A DNA stretch of 64,000 bases from Solirubrobacter deserti (GCF_027587175.1 NZ_JAPCID010000002.1:169161-233160), one strand, 5' to 3'; shown: positions 7,585-15,267, counted from the stretch's first letter. Numbers and translations are program-made. Notes: generated from the sequence alone by a model not told the origin.

Positions 7585-7965
7585 GTGACGGATTCCGGGT
7601 CGATCCAGGGCGAGCTGCAGGGTCAGGTGATGGCGGCGCTGTGGCGCGTCGGCTCCGGGACGGTCGAGCAGGTGCGCGAGGAACTGCCGCCGCGCTATCA
7701 GGGCGCGTACAACACCGTCCAGACCGTGCTCAACCGGCTCACGACGCGCGGCCTGCTCGAGCGCGAGCGGGAAGGCCGCGGGTACGTGTACCGCCCGAAG
7801 GTGACCGAGGCCGAGTATCTCTCGGGCAGCATCCGGCGCACGCTCGCCGGAGCCTCGAGCGGCGCGCGCCAGGCCGCGCTGGCCAGCATCATCGGCGGCC
7901 TGCGACCCGATGAGCTGTCCGAGCTCGAGGAACTCGCGCGCGAGGCACGCGAACCGCGCAAGTGA
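7585..7965 (+). CDS. BlaI/MecI/CopY family repressor
   Basis: A 126-residue penicillinase-repressor family protein. The winged helix occupies residues 8-80, with LQGQVMAALWRVGSGTVEQV at the front, the recognition region YNTVQTVLNRLTTRGLLERE, and GRGYVYRPK as the wing. The C-terminal helices dimerise. The GTG at 7585 is the only start in frame at the correct distance from the -10 TATGAT, and the mRNA is probably leaderless. The stop overlaps the GTG of the M56 peptidase (GTGA), giving the usual repressor-sensor pair, in which the membrane peptidase inactivates the repressor. Two operator-like palindromes precede it and a third lies before the ArsP-type permease at 12.45 kb. Confidence 0.93.
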   Translation: MTDSGSIQGELQGQVMAALWRVGSGTVEQVREELPPRYQGAYNTVQTVLNRLTTRGLLEREREGRGYVYRPKVTEAEYLSGSIRRTLAGASSGARQAALASIIGGLRPDELSELEELAREAREPRK

Positions 7966-8900
7966 CCGCGCTGCTCGTCGCCGCCGCGCTCGCCGTCTGC
8001 GCGATCGCACTGCCCCACGCGCTGCGGCTCGACCACGCGCCGGCAGGCTTCGCCGCCGCGATCTGGCTCAGCGCGCTGCTGCTGCGCGCGCTCGCCTCGA
8101 TCGGCGCGGTGGTGGCGATCGAGGTCTACCTGCCGGTGACCGGACCGCTCGAGCCGTTCGGCGCCTGGTGTGCCGGAGCGCTGTCCAGCCACACCCTCAC
8201 GGACGCGCTGTTCGCGCTGCCGGCGCTCGTGCTCGCCGGGTCGCTGGTGGCCGGAATCGTCGCGCTCGTGCGTGCGCACCGGCACGTCGACGCGCTCGTG
8301 CGCGAGTACGCCGTCGGCACCGGCCCGGACGGAAGCGTCGTGCTGGGCGACGGCGAGCTGCTGATCGCGGCCGCCGGACCGCGGGTCCTCGTGTCCGCCG
8401 GGGCGCTGGTCACGCTCGACGACGCCGAGTTGCGCGCCGGCCTCGAACACGAACGGGGCCACATCGTCCTGCGCCACCGCTACCTGCTGATCGCGGGTGA
8501 GCTGGCACGAGCCGTCGCGCGCTTCGTGCCCGGCACCAGCGCCGCCGCGCGTGAGCTCACGTTCGCGCTCGAGCGCCACGCGGACCTCTACGCGCTCTCG
8601 CGCCGCCACGATCCCGCGGTGCTCGCGAGCGCGATCTGCAAGACCGCCCGCGGCTCGCTACGGGCACCGGCGCTGAGCCTCGGCGGCGGCGTCGTCGCGC
8701 GCCGCGCGCGGCTCCTGCTGGAAGCCGACCCGGAGGCCAAGCCGCCGCGCGCCCACCCGGGCCTGTTCGCGCTCGCGCCGCTGATGGTCGCGCTCGTGCT
8801 CGTCGGCGCGCTCGCGCTGCCGTTCGCGGCGCACGCCGGCTACCACGAGAAGCACCGGCTCGGCACGCCGCACACCTGCCACGCCTCAGACGCCGCGTAG
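7962..8900 (+). CDS. M56 family (BlaR1-like) membrane metallopeptidase
   Basis: A 312-residue integral membrane protein. Hydrophobic segments occur at about 2-20, 30-52, 82-104 and 255-275. The zinc protease motif HERGH is at 163-167, with ERHADLYA at 204-211 supplying the third ligand. M56 peptidases paired with BlaI-like repressors transmit an external signal by cleaving the repressor. There is no C-terminal penicillin-binding domain, so a beta-lactam signal is not implied. Given the surrounding metal transporters, a metal-related signal is plausible but inferred. The GTG start overlaps the blaI stop. The 3' end overlaps the convergent permease gene by 15 bp. Confidence 0.9.
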   Translation: MTALLVAAALAVCAIALPHALRLDHAPAGFAAAIWLSALLLRALASIGAVVAIEVYLPVTGPLEPFGAWCAGALSSHTLTDALFALPALVLAGSLVAGIVALVRAHRHVDALVREYAVGTGPDGSVVLGDGELLIAAAGPRVLVSAGALVTLDDAELRAGLEHERGHIVLRHRYLLIAGELARAVARFVPGTSAAARELTFALERHADLYALSRRHDPAVLASAICKTARGSLRAPALSLGGGVVARRARLLLEADPEAKPPRAHPGLFALAPLMVALVLVGALALPFAAHAGYHEKHRLGTPHTCHASDAA

Positions 8901-9719
8901 GCGCCGGCTCGTCACTCCCACAAGCGGTAGGACCACGAGCAGGCCGGCGATCGCGGCGCCCGCGGCCACGTCCGTGTAGTAGGAGAGGTAGAGCCCGCCG
9001 ACGCCGCACGCCACGCCGAGCGCGCACGCGGCCACGATCAGCGGCGGAACACGCTGCGTGAACGCCCGCGCGGCGACCGCCGGGCCGATCAGCGCCGCGA
9101 TCACGAGCAGGTTGCCGAGCGCCTGCACGCCGACGAGCACCGCCGCCGTCAGCAGCAGCGCCAGCAGGGCCTCCGCCACGCGAGACCCGACGCCGAGCGA
9201 GCGCGCCGCGACCGGGTCGAAGCCGTACGTCAGCAGCCGCGGGTACGCGACCCAGCTGCCGGCGAGCACGACCGCCGCCAGCGCCGCGGCGAGCGCGAGG
9301 CTCGTCGGGCTGGTGGCGAGCACATCGCCGAACAGCAGGCCCTGCAGGCCGGGTGGCGAGTCGGCCGAGAGCGCGACCAGCGTCCCGACGCCCAGCAGCG
9401 ACGTGATCACGACCGCCACCGCGTTGTCGGCCCCGAGCGAGCGCAGCCGCGCGGCCGCGGCGATGGCGAGCGCGGCGACGAGCAGCCCGACCGCCCCGCC
9501 GAGCGCGAGCGGCACGCCGAGCATCGCGGCGACCACGAGCCCGGGGAACATCCCGTGCGCCAGCGACTCCGCGCTGTAGGCCCGTCCGAGCAGCACGACC
9601 CACACGCCCAGCGCGCCACACGCCAGCCCGACCAGGGAGACCTCGAGCAGCGCCTCGCGCAGGATCGGCTCCCGCCACGGGTCCAGCAGCGCGTCAAGCA
9701 CGGGCGGGCGCGGCCGCAC
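8886..9719 (-). CDS. Metal ABC transporter permease (ABC-3/ZnuB family), distal gene
   Basis: A 277-residue permease of the ABC-3 family for Zn, Mn or Fe uptake, with about eight membrane segments. Family landmarks are AYSAESLAHGMFPGLV near residues 47-62, LLFGDVLA, the conserved FDPVAARSLGV region that contacts the ATPase, and ALGNLLVIAALIGPAVAAR. It is the last of four genes transcribed leftward: permease A (12270), binding protein (11453), ATPase (10449) and this permease. It overlaps the ATPase by 26 bp. Two different permeases imply a heterodimeric channel. Confidence 0.92.
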   Translation of the reverse strand: MRPRPPVLDALLDPWREPILREALLEVSLVGLACGALGVWVVLLGRAYSAESLAHGMFPGLVVAAMLGVPLALGGAVGLLVAALAIAAAARLRSLGADNAVAVVITSLLGVGTLVALSADSPPGLQGLLFGDVLATSPTSLALAAALAAVVLAGSWVAYPRLLTYGFDPVAARSLGVGSRVAEALLALLLTAAVLVGVQALGNLLVIAALIGPAVAARAFTQRVPPLIVAACALGVACGVGGLYLSYYTDVAAGAAIAGLLVVLPLVGVTSRRLRGV

Positions 9720-10449
9720 GACGAGGGCCGTCGCCGTCCACCGGGACGCGGATCACCGCGTGCTCGTAGGTCGCGGCCAGCACGGGCTCGGTCAGCGCGA
9801 GCGCGGGCGGGCCGAAGTCGACCATGCGGCGGTTCAGGCACAGCACGTGGTCCCAGGCGCGAGCCTGGCCGACGTCGTGGGTGCTCACCAGGACGCCCCG
9901 GCCCTCAGCGGCGAGCGTGTCGATCAGCGTCGTCAGCCGCTCGGCGGACGGCGTGTCCAGGCCGGTGAAGGGCTCGTCGAACAGGACGAGGTCGGCGTCC
10001 TGCAGCAACGCGCGGGCGACCAGGACACGCTGGCGCTGGCCGCCGGAGAGCTCACCGAACGTCGTCTCCGCGCGGTCGCTGAGGCCGACGCGGTCGAGCG
10101 CGGCGAGCGCTTCCGCCCGCTCCCGCCGGCCCGGCCGGCGCCACCACGGGCCGCGGGCGAGCGCGCCCATCAGCACGACGTCGAGTGCGGACACCGGGTA
10201 GTCGAGCCGCGAGCGCTCGGTCTGCGGGACGGTACCGGTCGTCCCGCTCACCGCGAGCGACCCGGCGCGTGGCGCCAGCTCGCCGAGCAGCGCCCGCATC
10301 AGCGTCGTCTTGCCGCCGCCGTTCGGTCCCAGGACGCCGACGCGCTCACCGCGTGCGACCGCGAAGGTCACGTCCTCGAGGACGGGCGGCCCGCCGGGGT
10401 AGCCGACGGCCAGGCCGCGAGCGTCGATCAGAGGCCCGCGATCGTGCAC
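9694..10449 (-). CDS. Metal ABC transporter ATP-binding protein (ZnuC-like)
   Basis: A 251-residue ABC ATPase. Walker A GPNGGGKTT is at 41-49, the Q-loop is at TVPQ (73-76), the signature LSGGQ at 134-138, Walker B LVLFDEP at 154-160 and the switch STHD ends at His191. The spacing and the FTGLD motif after Walker B fit the metal (ABC-3 partner) class. It would energise zinc or manganese import with the two permeases around it. The C-terminus (Arg/Ala-rich) overlaps the downstream permease and the start overlaps the binding-protein gene by 22 bp, so all are one polycistron. Confidence 0.93.
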   Translation of the reverse strand: MHDRGPLIDARGLAVGYPGGPPVLEDVTFAVARGERVGVLGPNGGGKTTLMRALLGELAPRAGSLAVSGTTGTVPQTERSRLDYPVSALDVVLMGALARGPWWRRPGRRERAEALAALDRVGLSDRAETTFGELSGGQRQRVLVARALLQDADLVLFDEPFTGLDTPSAERLTTLIDTLAAEGRGVLVSTHDVGQARAWDHVLCLNRRMVDFGPPALALTEPVLAATYEHAVIRVPVDGDGPRRAAAPARA

Positions 10450-11453
10450 CCTTGCGCTTCCCCCGTGAAGCCCTTGACCATCGCGTCGGCGTTCGCCGCC
10501 TCCATGCCGAGGTAGGTCGCGCCGGGCGTGCCCTCGGCGCCCAGCGAGTCGCCGTAGAGCACGTAGTCGGCCTTCGCGCCCGTCCGGCGGGCGATCGTCT
10601 TGGCCAGCTCCGGGTTGACCGAGCTCTCCGGGAAGATCGCTTTGACCTTCTCGCGGCGGACGACCTCGGCCAGCTCGGCCAGCTCACCCGCGGACGGCTG
10701 GGCCTGCGCGGACTGCGAAGGCGTCGCCGCGCCGACGACCGTGATCCCGTAGCGCTCGGTGAAGTAGCCGAACGCGTCGTGGCTGGTGACGAGCTTGCGC
10801 TCGGCGGCCGGAACCTGGTTCATGCACGCCTCGATGCCCTGGTCGAGCGCCTGGACCTTCTGCAGGTAGGCGTCGGCGTTGGCGCGGTAGGTCGCGGCGT
10901 TGGCCGGCGAGGCCTTGATCAGCTGGTCGCGGATCACCGGGATCGCGGCCGCGACGTTACGCGGGTCGTGCCACCAGTGGGCGTCGAGCTCGTGCTCCTC
11001 GCCTTCCTCGGCGTGCGCTTCCTCCTCGCCCGCGTGCTCTTCCTCCTTCTCGCCGTGACCATGCCCGCCCTCGGCGGCCTCGACCTTGTGCGGCGTGTGG
11101 TCGGGCGCGATCGCGACCTCGGCGGGCTGGCCGCCGGCCTGCTGGACGAGCTCCTCCATCCAGTGGTCGAGCTCGTTGCCGGACTCGAAGACGAGCTTCG
11201 CGCCCGCCACGGCCTTGACGTCGTCCGGACGCGGCTCGTACTCGTGCGGGTCGCTGTTGGCCTGCAGGATCTGGTGGACCTCGGCGCCGTCGCCGGCGAC
11301 GTTGCGCACGATGTCGCCGAGCTGGGTCGTGGACGCGACCACGACCGGGCGCTCCCCGCGGGCGGGCGCGCCGCCGGCGGACGGCTCGTCCTCACCCCCG
11401 CAGGCGGCGAACAACACGGGCAGGGCGAGAAGAAGAGCGGCTGACTTACGCAT
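10428..11453 (-). CDS. Zinc/manganese-binding lipoprotein (ZnuA/TroA family)
   Basis: A 341-residue cluster A-I solute-binding protein. The signal peptide ends in the lipobox FAAC (Cys18). Metal ligands typical of the family are DPHEYEP (first His), DAHWWHDPR (second His), THDAFGYF (third His) and LYGDSLG (Asp). A loop rich in His, Glu and Gly (GGHGHGEKEEEHAGEEEAH) precedes the second ligand, the hallmark of zinc-specific ZnuA. The ATG at 11453 is chosen over upstream starts at 11465 and 11483. A Zur-like box and a -10 (TATGGT, 11461-11466 read on the minus strand) lie exactly upstream, giving a leaderless start 7 nt after the -10. Confidence 0.93.
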   Translation of the reverse strand: MRKSAALLLALPVLFAACGGEDEPSAGGAPARGERPVVVASTTQLGDIVRNVAGDGAEVHQILQANSDPHEYEPRPDDVKAVAGAKLVFESGNELDHWMEELVQQAGGQPAEVAIAPDHTPHKVEAAEGGHGHGEKEEEHAGEEEAHAEEGEEHELDAHWWHDPRNVAAAIPVIRDQLIKASPANAATYRANADAYLQKVQALDQGIEACMNQVPAAERKLVTSHDAFGYFTERYGITVVGAATPSQSAQAQPSAGELAELAEVVRREKVKAIFPESSVNPELAKTIARRTGAKADYVLYGDSLGAEGTPGATYLGMEAANADAMVKGFTGEAQGCTIAGL

Positions 11454-12270
11454 CCCGACGACCATACCGGGACTGACTCTCATTTACTAGCGCCGAGAGG
11501 AGAAACGTGCCGCCGCCCAGCGCCGCGACCGTCGCGCCGGGCGGCGCGTTGGTGCGCACCGAGAGCCAGACGCCGGCGAGCCCGAGCGCCGCGGTGAGCG
11601 CCACGCTCGCGAGCTGCCAGGCGAGCAGCCGGTTCGTCCACAGCCGAGCGGTCGCGGCGGGCACGACCAGCAGCGCGGTCGCCAGCAGGGCCCCGACCGC
11701 GGCGAGCGTCGCCACCGAGGCGAAGCCGACCAGCGCGAGCAGCACCAGGTCGGGCCAGCGCGAGCGCACGCCGAGCGCGCGGGCTCCCGTCGCGTCGAAC
11801 CCGGTGGCGAGCCAGCGCGGCCCGAGCACGACCGTTGCGATCAGCGCGAGCACCGACGCCACGGCGCCGAGCAGGAGGTCGGTGTTCGTCAGCGCGAAGA
11901 GGCTGCCGAACAGCAGCGAGTCGACCTCCGAGCCGGAATGGAAGACGTTGGACGCGAGCACGACGCCGATCACGAGCGCTCCGACGAGCGTCAGCGCGGT
12001 GGCGACGTCGTAGCCCGCGCGGCGGCGCGCCGACAGCCCGCCGACCCCGGCCGCGACGAGCGCGCCGGTGCCCATCGCGCCGGCCATCGGCGCAAAGCCC
12101 AGGCCCGCCGCGAGCACCAGACCCGGGAACGCGGCGGCCGCGACGGCGTGCGTGTAGAAGGCCAGCCCGCGCAACACGATCCAGGTGCCGAGCAGCCCGG
12201 CACCCGCGCTCACGAGCAGCACCTCGAGCATCGCGCGCTGCTCGAACGCGTAGAGCGCGATGAGATTCAT
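11446..12270 (-). CDS. Metal ABC transporter permease A (ABC-3/ZnuB family)
   Basis: A 274-residue ABC-3 permease with about eight membrane segments; landmarks are THAVAAAAFPGLVLA, LLFGSLFALTNTD, FDATGARALGV and AVGALLATALLVVPAATAR. It is the first gene of the leftward metal uptake operon, upstream of the binding protein, ATPase and second permease. Its 3' end contains the Zur-like box and internal promoter that drive the binding-protein gene, coding there for NESQSRYG. Upstream, the 184-bp divergent region towards the ArsP-type permease holds a BlaI-like operator. Confidence 0.92.
   Translation of the reverse strand: MNLIALYAFEQRAMLEVLLVSAGAGLLGTWIVLRGLAFYTHAVAAAAFPGLVLAAGLGFAPMAGAMGTGALVAAGVGGLSARRRAGYDVATALTLVGALVIGVVLASNVFHSGSEVDSLLFGSLFALTNTDLLLGAVASVLALIATVVLGPRWLATGFDATGARALGVRSRWPDLVLLALVGFASVATLAAVGALLATALLVVPAATARLWTNRLLAWQLASVALTAALGLAGVWLSVRTNAPPGATVAALGGGTFLLSALVNESQSRYGRRDA
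11466..11484 (-). promoter_or_regulatory. Zur-like box 1 plus -10, internal promoter for the znuA-like gene
   Basis: On the minus strand the site reads AATGAGAGTCAGTCCCGGT, matching 15 of 19 positions of the palindrome AATGGGACTCAGTCCCATT. It runs directly into a -10 (TATGGT), and the ATG of the binding protein follows 7 nt later. The same geometry occurs at boxes 3 and 4. The site lies inside the permease A coding sequence. Confidence 0.65.
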
Positions 12271-12454
12271 TCCTAGACTGTAGCCGTGGCCATGGAAAAC
12301 CGTCTCCGACGATGCCTAGGAGACGTCCTCGACCGTACAGTCGGCCAGGTTACAGCACTTTTCGCTTGATCCCTACAGGTCGTCGGATTACAGTGCCGAC
12401 CTGCCGTGGACGACTGGAGGGCGTCTGGGCACGGACACGCTGAGGCGATCAAGC
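12271..12454. promoter_or_regulatory. Divergent promoter region between metal ABC operon and ArsP-type permease operon
   Basis: A gene-free 184 bp. It contains BlaI-type operator 3 (12371-12388), a -10-like TACAGT (12389-12394) directed rightward, and an inverted repeat GTCTCC...GGAGAC near 12302-12324. No clear Zur box was found here. Confidence 0.5.
12371..12388. promoter_or_regulatory. BlaI-type operator 3 upstream of the permease/TIGR03943 operon
   Basis: CCTACAGGTCGTCGG lies within this stretch and matches operators 1 and 2 at 13 of 15 or better. It abuts a -10-like TACAGT, as operator 2 abuts its own -10. It suggests that the BlaI-like repressor at 7.6 kb also controls this operon. Confidence 0.55.
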
Positions 12455-13801
12455 ATGACGACGATTTCGGTGGCGGCCGGCCGGCGCATCAAGATGCTCG
12501 GGCCGGGAATCGCCTTGTTGGGGGCAGTCACGGTGCTGTCCCCGTATCTGTGGCATTCGACGTGGCGCGACACGGGCTTCTCGTTCGGCTACGTCCCGTT
12601 CCACCTGTGGTGCTGGCTGCCGTTCGTGGTGCTCGCGTTCGCCGCGGGGCGCCTCGGCCGCGTCGCCGGCGGGCTGTTCGCCGCCGGGCTGATGGCGGGC
12701 ACCGTCGCGACGGTCGAGCTCACCCAGGCCCTCGACGACGGCTCCGAGCGGCTCGGGCTCGCCCTGCCGGGGCTGCTCTCGCTCGCGGTGATCGGCGCTT
12801 GGGGCCTGAAGGCGCACCCGCGCGGAAACGGCCGGATCAGCCGCCAGCTGGTGATCGCGGTCGTGGCGCTGCTGGCGCTCGTGATCATCGGCGGGCGGAT
12901 CGGCGAGCTCGGCGAAGCGGCGCGCGCCCAGACGTTCCTGGTCATCGGCACGTCGATCGCGCTCGAGGCGATGCCGTTCGTCCTGCTCGGCGCGGCCGTC
13001 TCGGCGGCGATCGAGGTCTTCGTCCCGTCGCGCTGGTTCGAGCGGATCGCCCGGCTGCCGCTCCCGCTGCAGGTGCCCGCGGTGGCGCTGTCGGGCGTTG
13101 CGATGCCGGTCTGCGAGTGCGGCTCGGTGCCCGTCGCGCGCCGGCTGATCATGCGCGGCGTCCACCCGGCGGCGGGCATCGCGTTCATGCTCGCCGCTCC
13201 CGTGATCAACCCGATCGTGCTGTTCTCGACCGCGGTCGCCTACTCGGGGCGCGGTGCGACCGAGATGGTGCTCGGCCGGCTCGGCCTCGGGCTCGTCCTC
13301 GCGATGGTCGCGGGCGCGCTGATCGCCAGCCGCGGCGGCGGCGCCGCCCTCGCGGCGCATGCGCGCAAGGGCCGCGGGGCGAGCGAGCACGACCACAGCC
13401 AGGGCCGCCTGCGCGGCTTCATCGACCACCTGATGTCCGACCTGCTGCTGATGGGCAAGTACATCGTGCTCGGCGCCGCGATCGCCGCCGCCCTGCAGAC
13501 GATCGTCCCCCAGAGCGTGTTCACCGGCGTGCTCACGTCGCCGTTCGTCGGCGCGCTGCTGATGATCACGCTCGCGTTCTTCCTGTCGCTGTGCTCGGAG
13601 GCCGACGCCTTCGTGGCCGTGTCCTTCATCCAATTCCCGCCCGGGCCGCAACTCGCGTTCCTGGTGGCCGGGCCGGTGTTCGACACCAAGCTGGTGCTGC
13701 TCTACGGCAGCGCCTTCGGACGCGCCTTCGTCGTGAAGCTGGCGCTCGTGATCGTGCCCGTCGTGGTGGCGGGTTCCATGCTCTTCCAGGCGGTGATCTA
13801 G
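12455..13801 (+). CDS. ArsP/DUF318 family permease (YraQ-like)
   Basis: A 448-residue membrane protein of the ArsP_1/DUF318 permease family (PF03773). The signature AMPVCECGSVPVARRL has its Cys pair at 220 and 222, and a second motif SLCSEADAFVAV lies near 371-382. An extra N-terminal membrane domain of about 120 residues precedes the family core. These permeases move metalloids or small metal-bound compounds; the substrate here is unknown. The TAG stop overlaps the GTG of the TIGR03943 partner by one base. The mRNA probably begins near 12400 with a leader, because the nearest -10 is about 60 bp upstream. Confidence 0.88.
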   Translation: MTTISVAAGRRIKMLGPGIALLGAVTVLSPYLWHSTWRDTGFSFGYVPFHLWCWLPFVVLAFAAGRLGRVAGGLFAAGLMAGTVATVELTQALDDGSERLGLALPGLLSLAVIGAWGLKAHPRGNGRISRQLVIAVVALLALVIIGGRIGELGEAARAQTFLVIGTSIALEAMPFVLLGAAVSAAIEVFVPSRWFERIARLPLPLQVPAVALSGVAMPVCECGSVPVARRLIMRGVHPAAGIAFMLAAPVINPIVLFSTAVAYSGRGATEMVLGRLGLGLVLAMVAGALIASRGGGAALAAHARKGRGASEHDHSQGRLRGFIDHLMSDLLLMGKYIVLGAAIAAALQTIVPQSVFTGVLTSPFVGALLMITLAFFLSLCSEADAFVAVSFIQFPPGPQLAFLVAGPVFDTKLVLLYGSAFGRAFVVKLALVIVPVVVAGSMLFQAVI

Positions 13802-14580
13802 TGAGTGCTGATTCCTGTGGCTGCGGCGGACCGGAGACCGATTCCGAGACGCACGCGCACCACGGCCACGACCACGGGCACGACCACGCGGCCCCGGCCG
13901 GCAAGGGCTGGGACTGGACGCGGACGCTACGCGCGCTCGCGATCGCGTCCTGGGGCGGCCTGTTCGTCTACCTGTGGGTGAGCGGTCGCGCCACGACCTA
14001 CATCGGCCCGAAGACCGAGTGGGTCGTCTGGCTGGGCGCGATCACCCTGCCGCTGGTCGCGCTCGTCTACCTGTACGGGTCGCGCGGGAACGGGCGCACG
14101 CCCACGGTGCGCGAGTTCGGGGCCAACGGCCTGCTCGTCGCGCCGATCCTGTTGACGCTGATGGTGCCCGCGCCGTCGCTCGGCGCCCAGGCCGTGTCGG
14201 CCAAGCGCACGGACAAGGTCGCCGCGCCGCTGCAGACCGCGATCGAGGGCGACATCCGCCTGTTCGAGATCGCGTGGGCCAAGGACTCGGCCGAGTACGC
14301 CGACTACAACGAGATCGGCGCCGGCACGCCGGTGGACTTCGTCGCGTTCGTCTCCAAGGAGCAGGACGCCAACGGCGAGCTCGAGGTCGCGCGCTTCATG
14401 GTCGGCTGCTGCGCCGCCGACGCCAACAGCTTCACCGTGATGGTGCAGAACGCGCCGAAGCTGCCCGTTGACACCTGGGTGCAGATCAAGGGCAAGCTGG
14501 CCGGCACGCCGGGCCAGGACCTCAAGGTCGTCGCCAGCAAGGTCGACGAGGTCGCCCCGCCGGACAACCCTTACAGCTGA
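13801..14580 (+). CDS. TIGR03943/DUF1980 family partner of the ArsP-type permease
   Basis: A 259-residue protein. The N-terminus has CGCGG and a His cluster, HAHHGHDHGHDH at 18-29, likely to bind metal. Three membrane segments follow (about 45-62, 74-92 and 110-128), then a soluble C-terminal domain with VARFMVGCCAADANSFTVMV and WVQIKGKLAG, the TIGR03943 signature. This family is regularly found as the second subunit of the DUF318 permease, as here. GTG start and TAG stop are fused (TAGTG). It ends 1 bp before the convergent 56-residue gene. Its His and Cys content fits the metal island. Confidence 0.88.
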   Translation: MSADSCGCGGPETDSETHAHHGHDHGHDHAAPAGKGWDWTRTLRALAIASWGGLFVYLWVSGRATTYIGPKTEWVVWLGAITLPLVALVYLYGSRGNGRTPTVREFGANGLLVAPILLTLMVPAPSLGAQAVSAKRTDKVAAPLQTAIEGDIRLFEIAWAKDSAEYADYNEIGAGTPVDFVAFVSKEQDANGELEVARFMVGCCAADANSFTVMVQNAPKLPVDTWVQIKGKLAGTPGQDLKVVASKVDEVAPPDNPYS

Positions 14581-14751
14581 TCAGAAGGTCACAGTGGCGC
14601 CGGCGAACGCTGCGATCACGGACACGATCGTGATGCGGCGCAGCCGGCGCGGCGTGAGCCAGCTCCAGGTCCGGGTCTGCAGCCAGACCCGCAGGCCAGT
14701 GGCCCCGGCCGCGGCCGAGACCGAGGCGGTGTAGGCACAGTTCGCGCACAT
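14581..14751 (-). CDS. Small 56-residue CxxC membrane protein
   Basis: A short gene reading MCANCAYTASVSAAAGATG, then LRVWLQTRTWSWLTPRRLRR and a C-terminal hydrophobic segment ITIVSVIAAFAGATVTF. The N-terminal CxxC could bind metal or cycle as a disulfide. Small proteins of this design (CxxC, an Ala-rich stretch, a W-rich basic middle, one membrane helix) recur near metal genes of actinobacteria, to my recollection, without known function. GGAGGC precedes the ATG, and a -10-like TACGCT is 6 nt upstream. It converges on the TIGR03943 gene with no gap. Confidence 0.65.
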   Translation of the reverse strand: MCANCAYTASVSAAAGATGLRVWLQTRTWSWLTPRRLRRITIVSVIAAFAGATVTF

Positions 14752-14776
14752 GCCTCCAGCGTACTCCTACGGCGCG

Positions 14777-14795
14777 TCTGAGAATCGGTCCTGCT
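14777..14795. promoter_or_regulatory. Weak candidate fifth Zur-like box
   Basis: TCTGAGAATCGGTCCTGCT matches the box consensus at about 12-13 of 19 positions. It lies in the divergent gap between the small CxxC gene and the His-rich gene. It lacks the box/-10 abutment of the other sites, so it is only a candidate. Confidence 0.3.
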
Positions 14796-14835
14796 CGCAT
14801 CGAGTTGCCGCCGCCGTCCGGGAACGGGAACCCTG

Positions 14836-15207
14836 GTGGGCATGACGCACCAGACGCACGAAGAACATTCGCACGCGCACGGCCCGGACTGCGGCCACGT
14901 GGCGCTCGAGCACGACGGGCACGTCGACTACCTGCACGACGGGCACCTGCACCACCCACACGGCGACCACGTCGACGAGCACGTCATCGCGGTCGACGGC
15001 GAGCACCCCGAAGGATGCACACCCGCGCACGCCTGCGCGGCCCACGGCGACGAGCACCAGCACGGCGATGGCTGCGGCCACGAGGCCGTCCCGCACGGCG
15101 ACCACACCGACTTCCTGGTCGGCGACCACCTCCACCACCCGCACGGCGACCATTGCGACGACCATGGCCCCGCGCGGGTCATGAGCGCCTCATCTCACTG
15201 GGACTGA
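14836..15207 (+). CDS. His-rich metal-binding protein (zinc island)
   Basis: A 123-residue soluble protein, or 121 residues if the ATG at 14842 is used. It is dominated by His, Asp, Glu and Gly, with an internal duplication: HDGHVDYLHDGHLHHPHGDH near 26-45 and HGDHTDFLVGDHLHHPHGDH near 87-106. There is no signal peptide, so it should act in the cytoplasm as a zinc store or chaperone. Similar His-rich proteins accompany Zur-controlled genes in other actinobacteria. The GTG at 14836 has GGGAA upstream, while GGTGGG is too close to the ATG, so the start is ambiguous. Its 3' end overlaps Zur-like box 2. Confidence 0.8.
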   Translation: MGMTHQTHEEHSHAHGPDCGHVALEHDGHVDYLHDGHLHHPHGDHVDEHVIAVDGEHPEGCTPAHACAAHGDEHQHGDGCGHEAVPHGDHTDFLVGDHLHHPHGDHCDDHGPARVMSASSHWD

Positions 15208-15215
15208 GTCCCATT
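15197..15215 (+). promoter_or_regulatory. Zur-like box 2 upstream of the Fur-family gene
   Basis: ACTGGGACTGAGTCCCATT is an almost perfect palindrome (TGGGACT-G-AGTCCCA). A -10-like TACGGT (15222-15227) follows at 7 nt. Binding would shut the promoter of the adjacent Fur-family regulator, which suggests autoregulation. Confidence 0.75.
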
Positions 15216-15234
15216 CGCTGATACGGTCCTCGGC

Positions 15235-15267
15235 GTGACCGCTCACGCCGAACCTCCCGCGCCCTGA
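15235..15267 (+). CDS. Ten-codon leader ORF (MTAHAEPPAP) coupled to the Fur-family gene
   Basis: A GTG lies 7 nt after the -10 TACGGT (15222-15227), the leaderless spacing seen across this window. It opens a 10-codon frame whose TGA overlaps the ATG of the Fur-family gene (TGATG). Translation of the leader would feed ribosomes to the regulator by termination-reinitiation. It is either a genuine leader peptide or a chance frame; the double coincidence of spacing and overlap favours function. Confidence 0.4.
   Translation: MTAHAEPPAP

Noticed and set aside
7962..8900. Beta-lactam sensor BlaR1
   Set aside because: The M56 protease motif is present, but the C-terminal penicillin-binding sensor domain is missing and no beta-lactamase is near.
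12406..13800. Long open frame running into the TIGR03943 gene from 12406
   Set aside because: The part before 13801 is a shadow of the ArsP-type permease. The real protein starts at the GTG at 13801, with a Cys/His-rich N-terminus and a one-base overlap.
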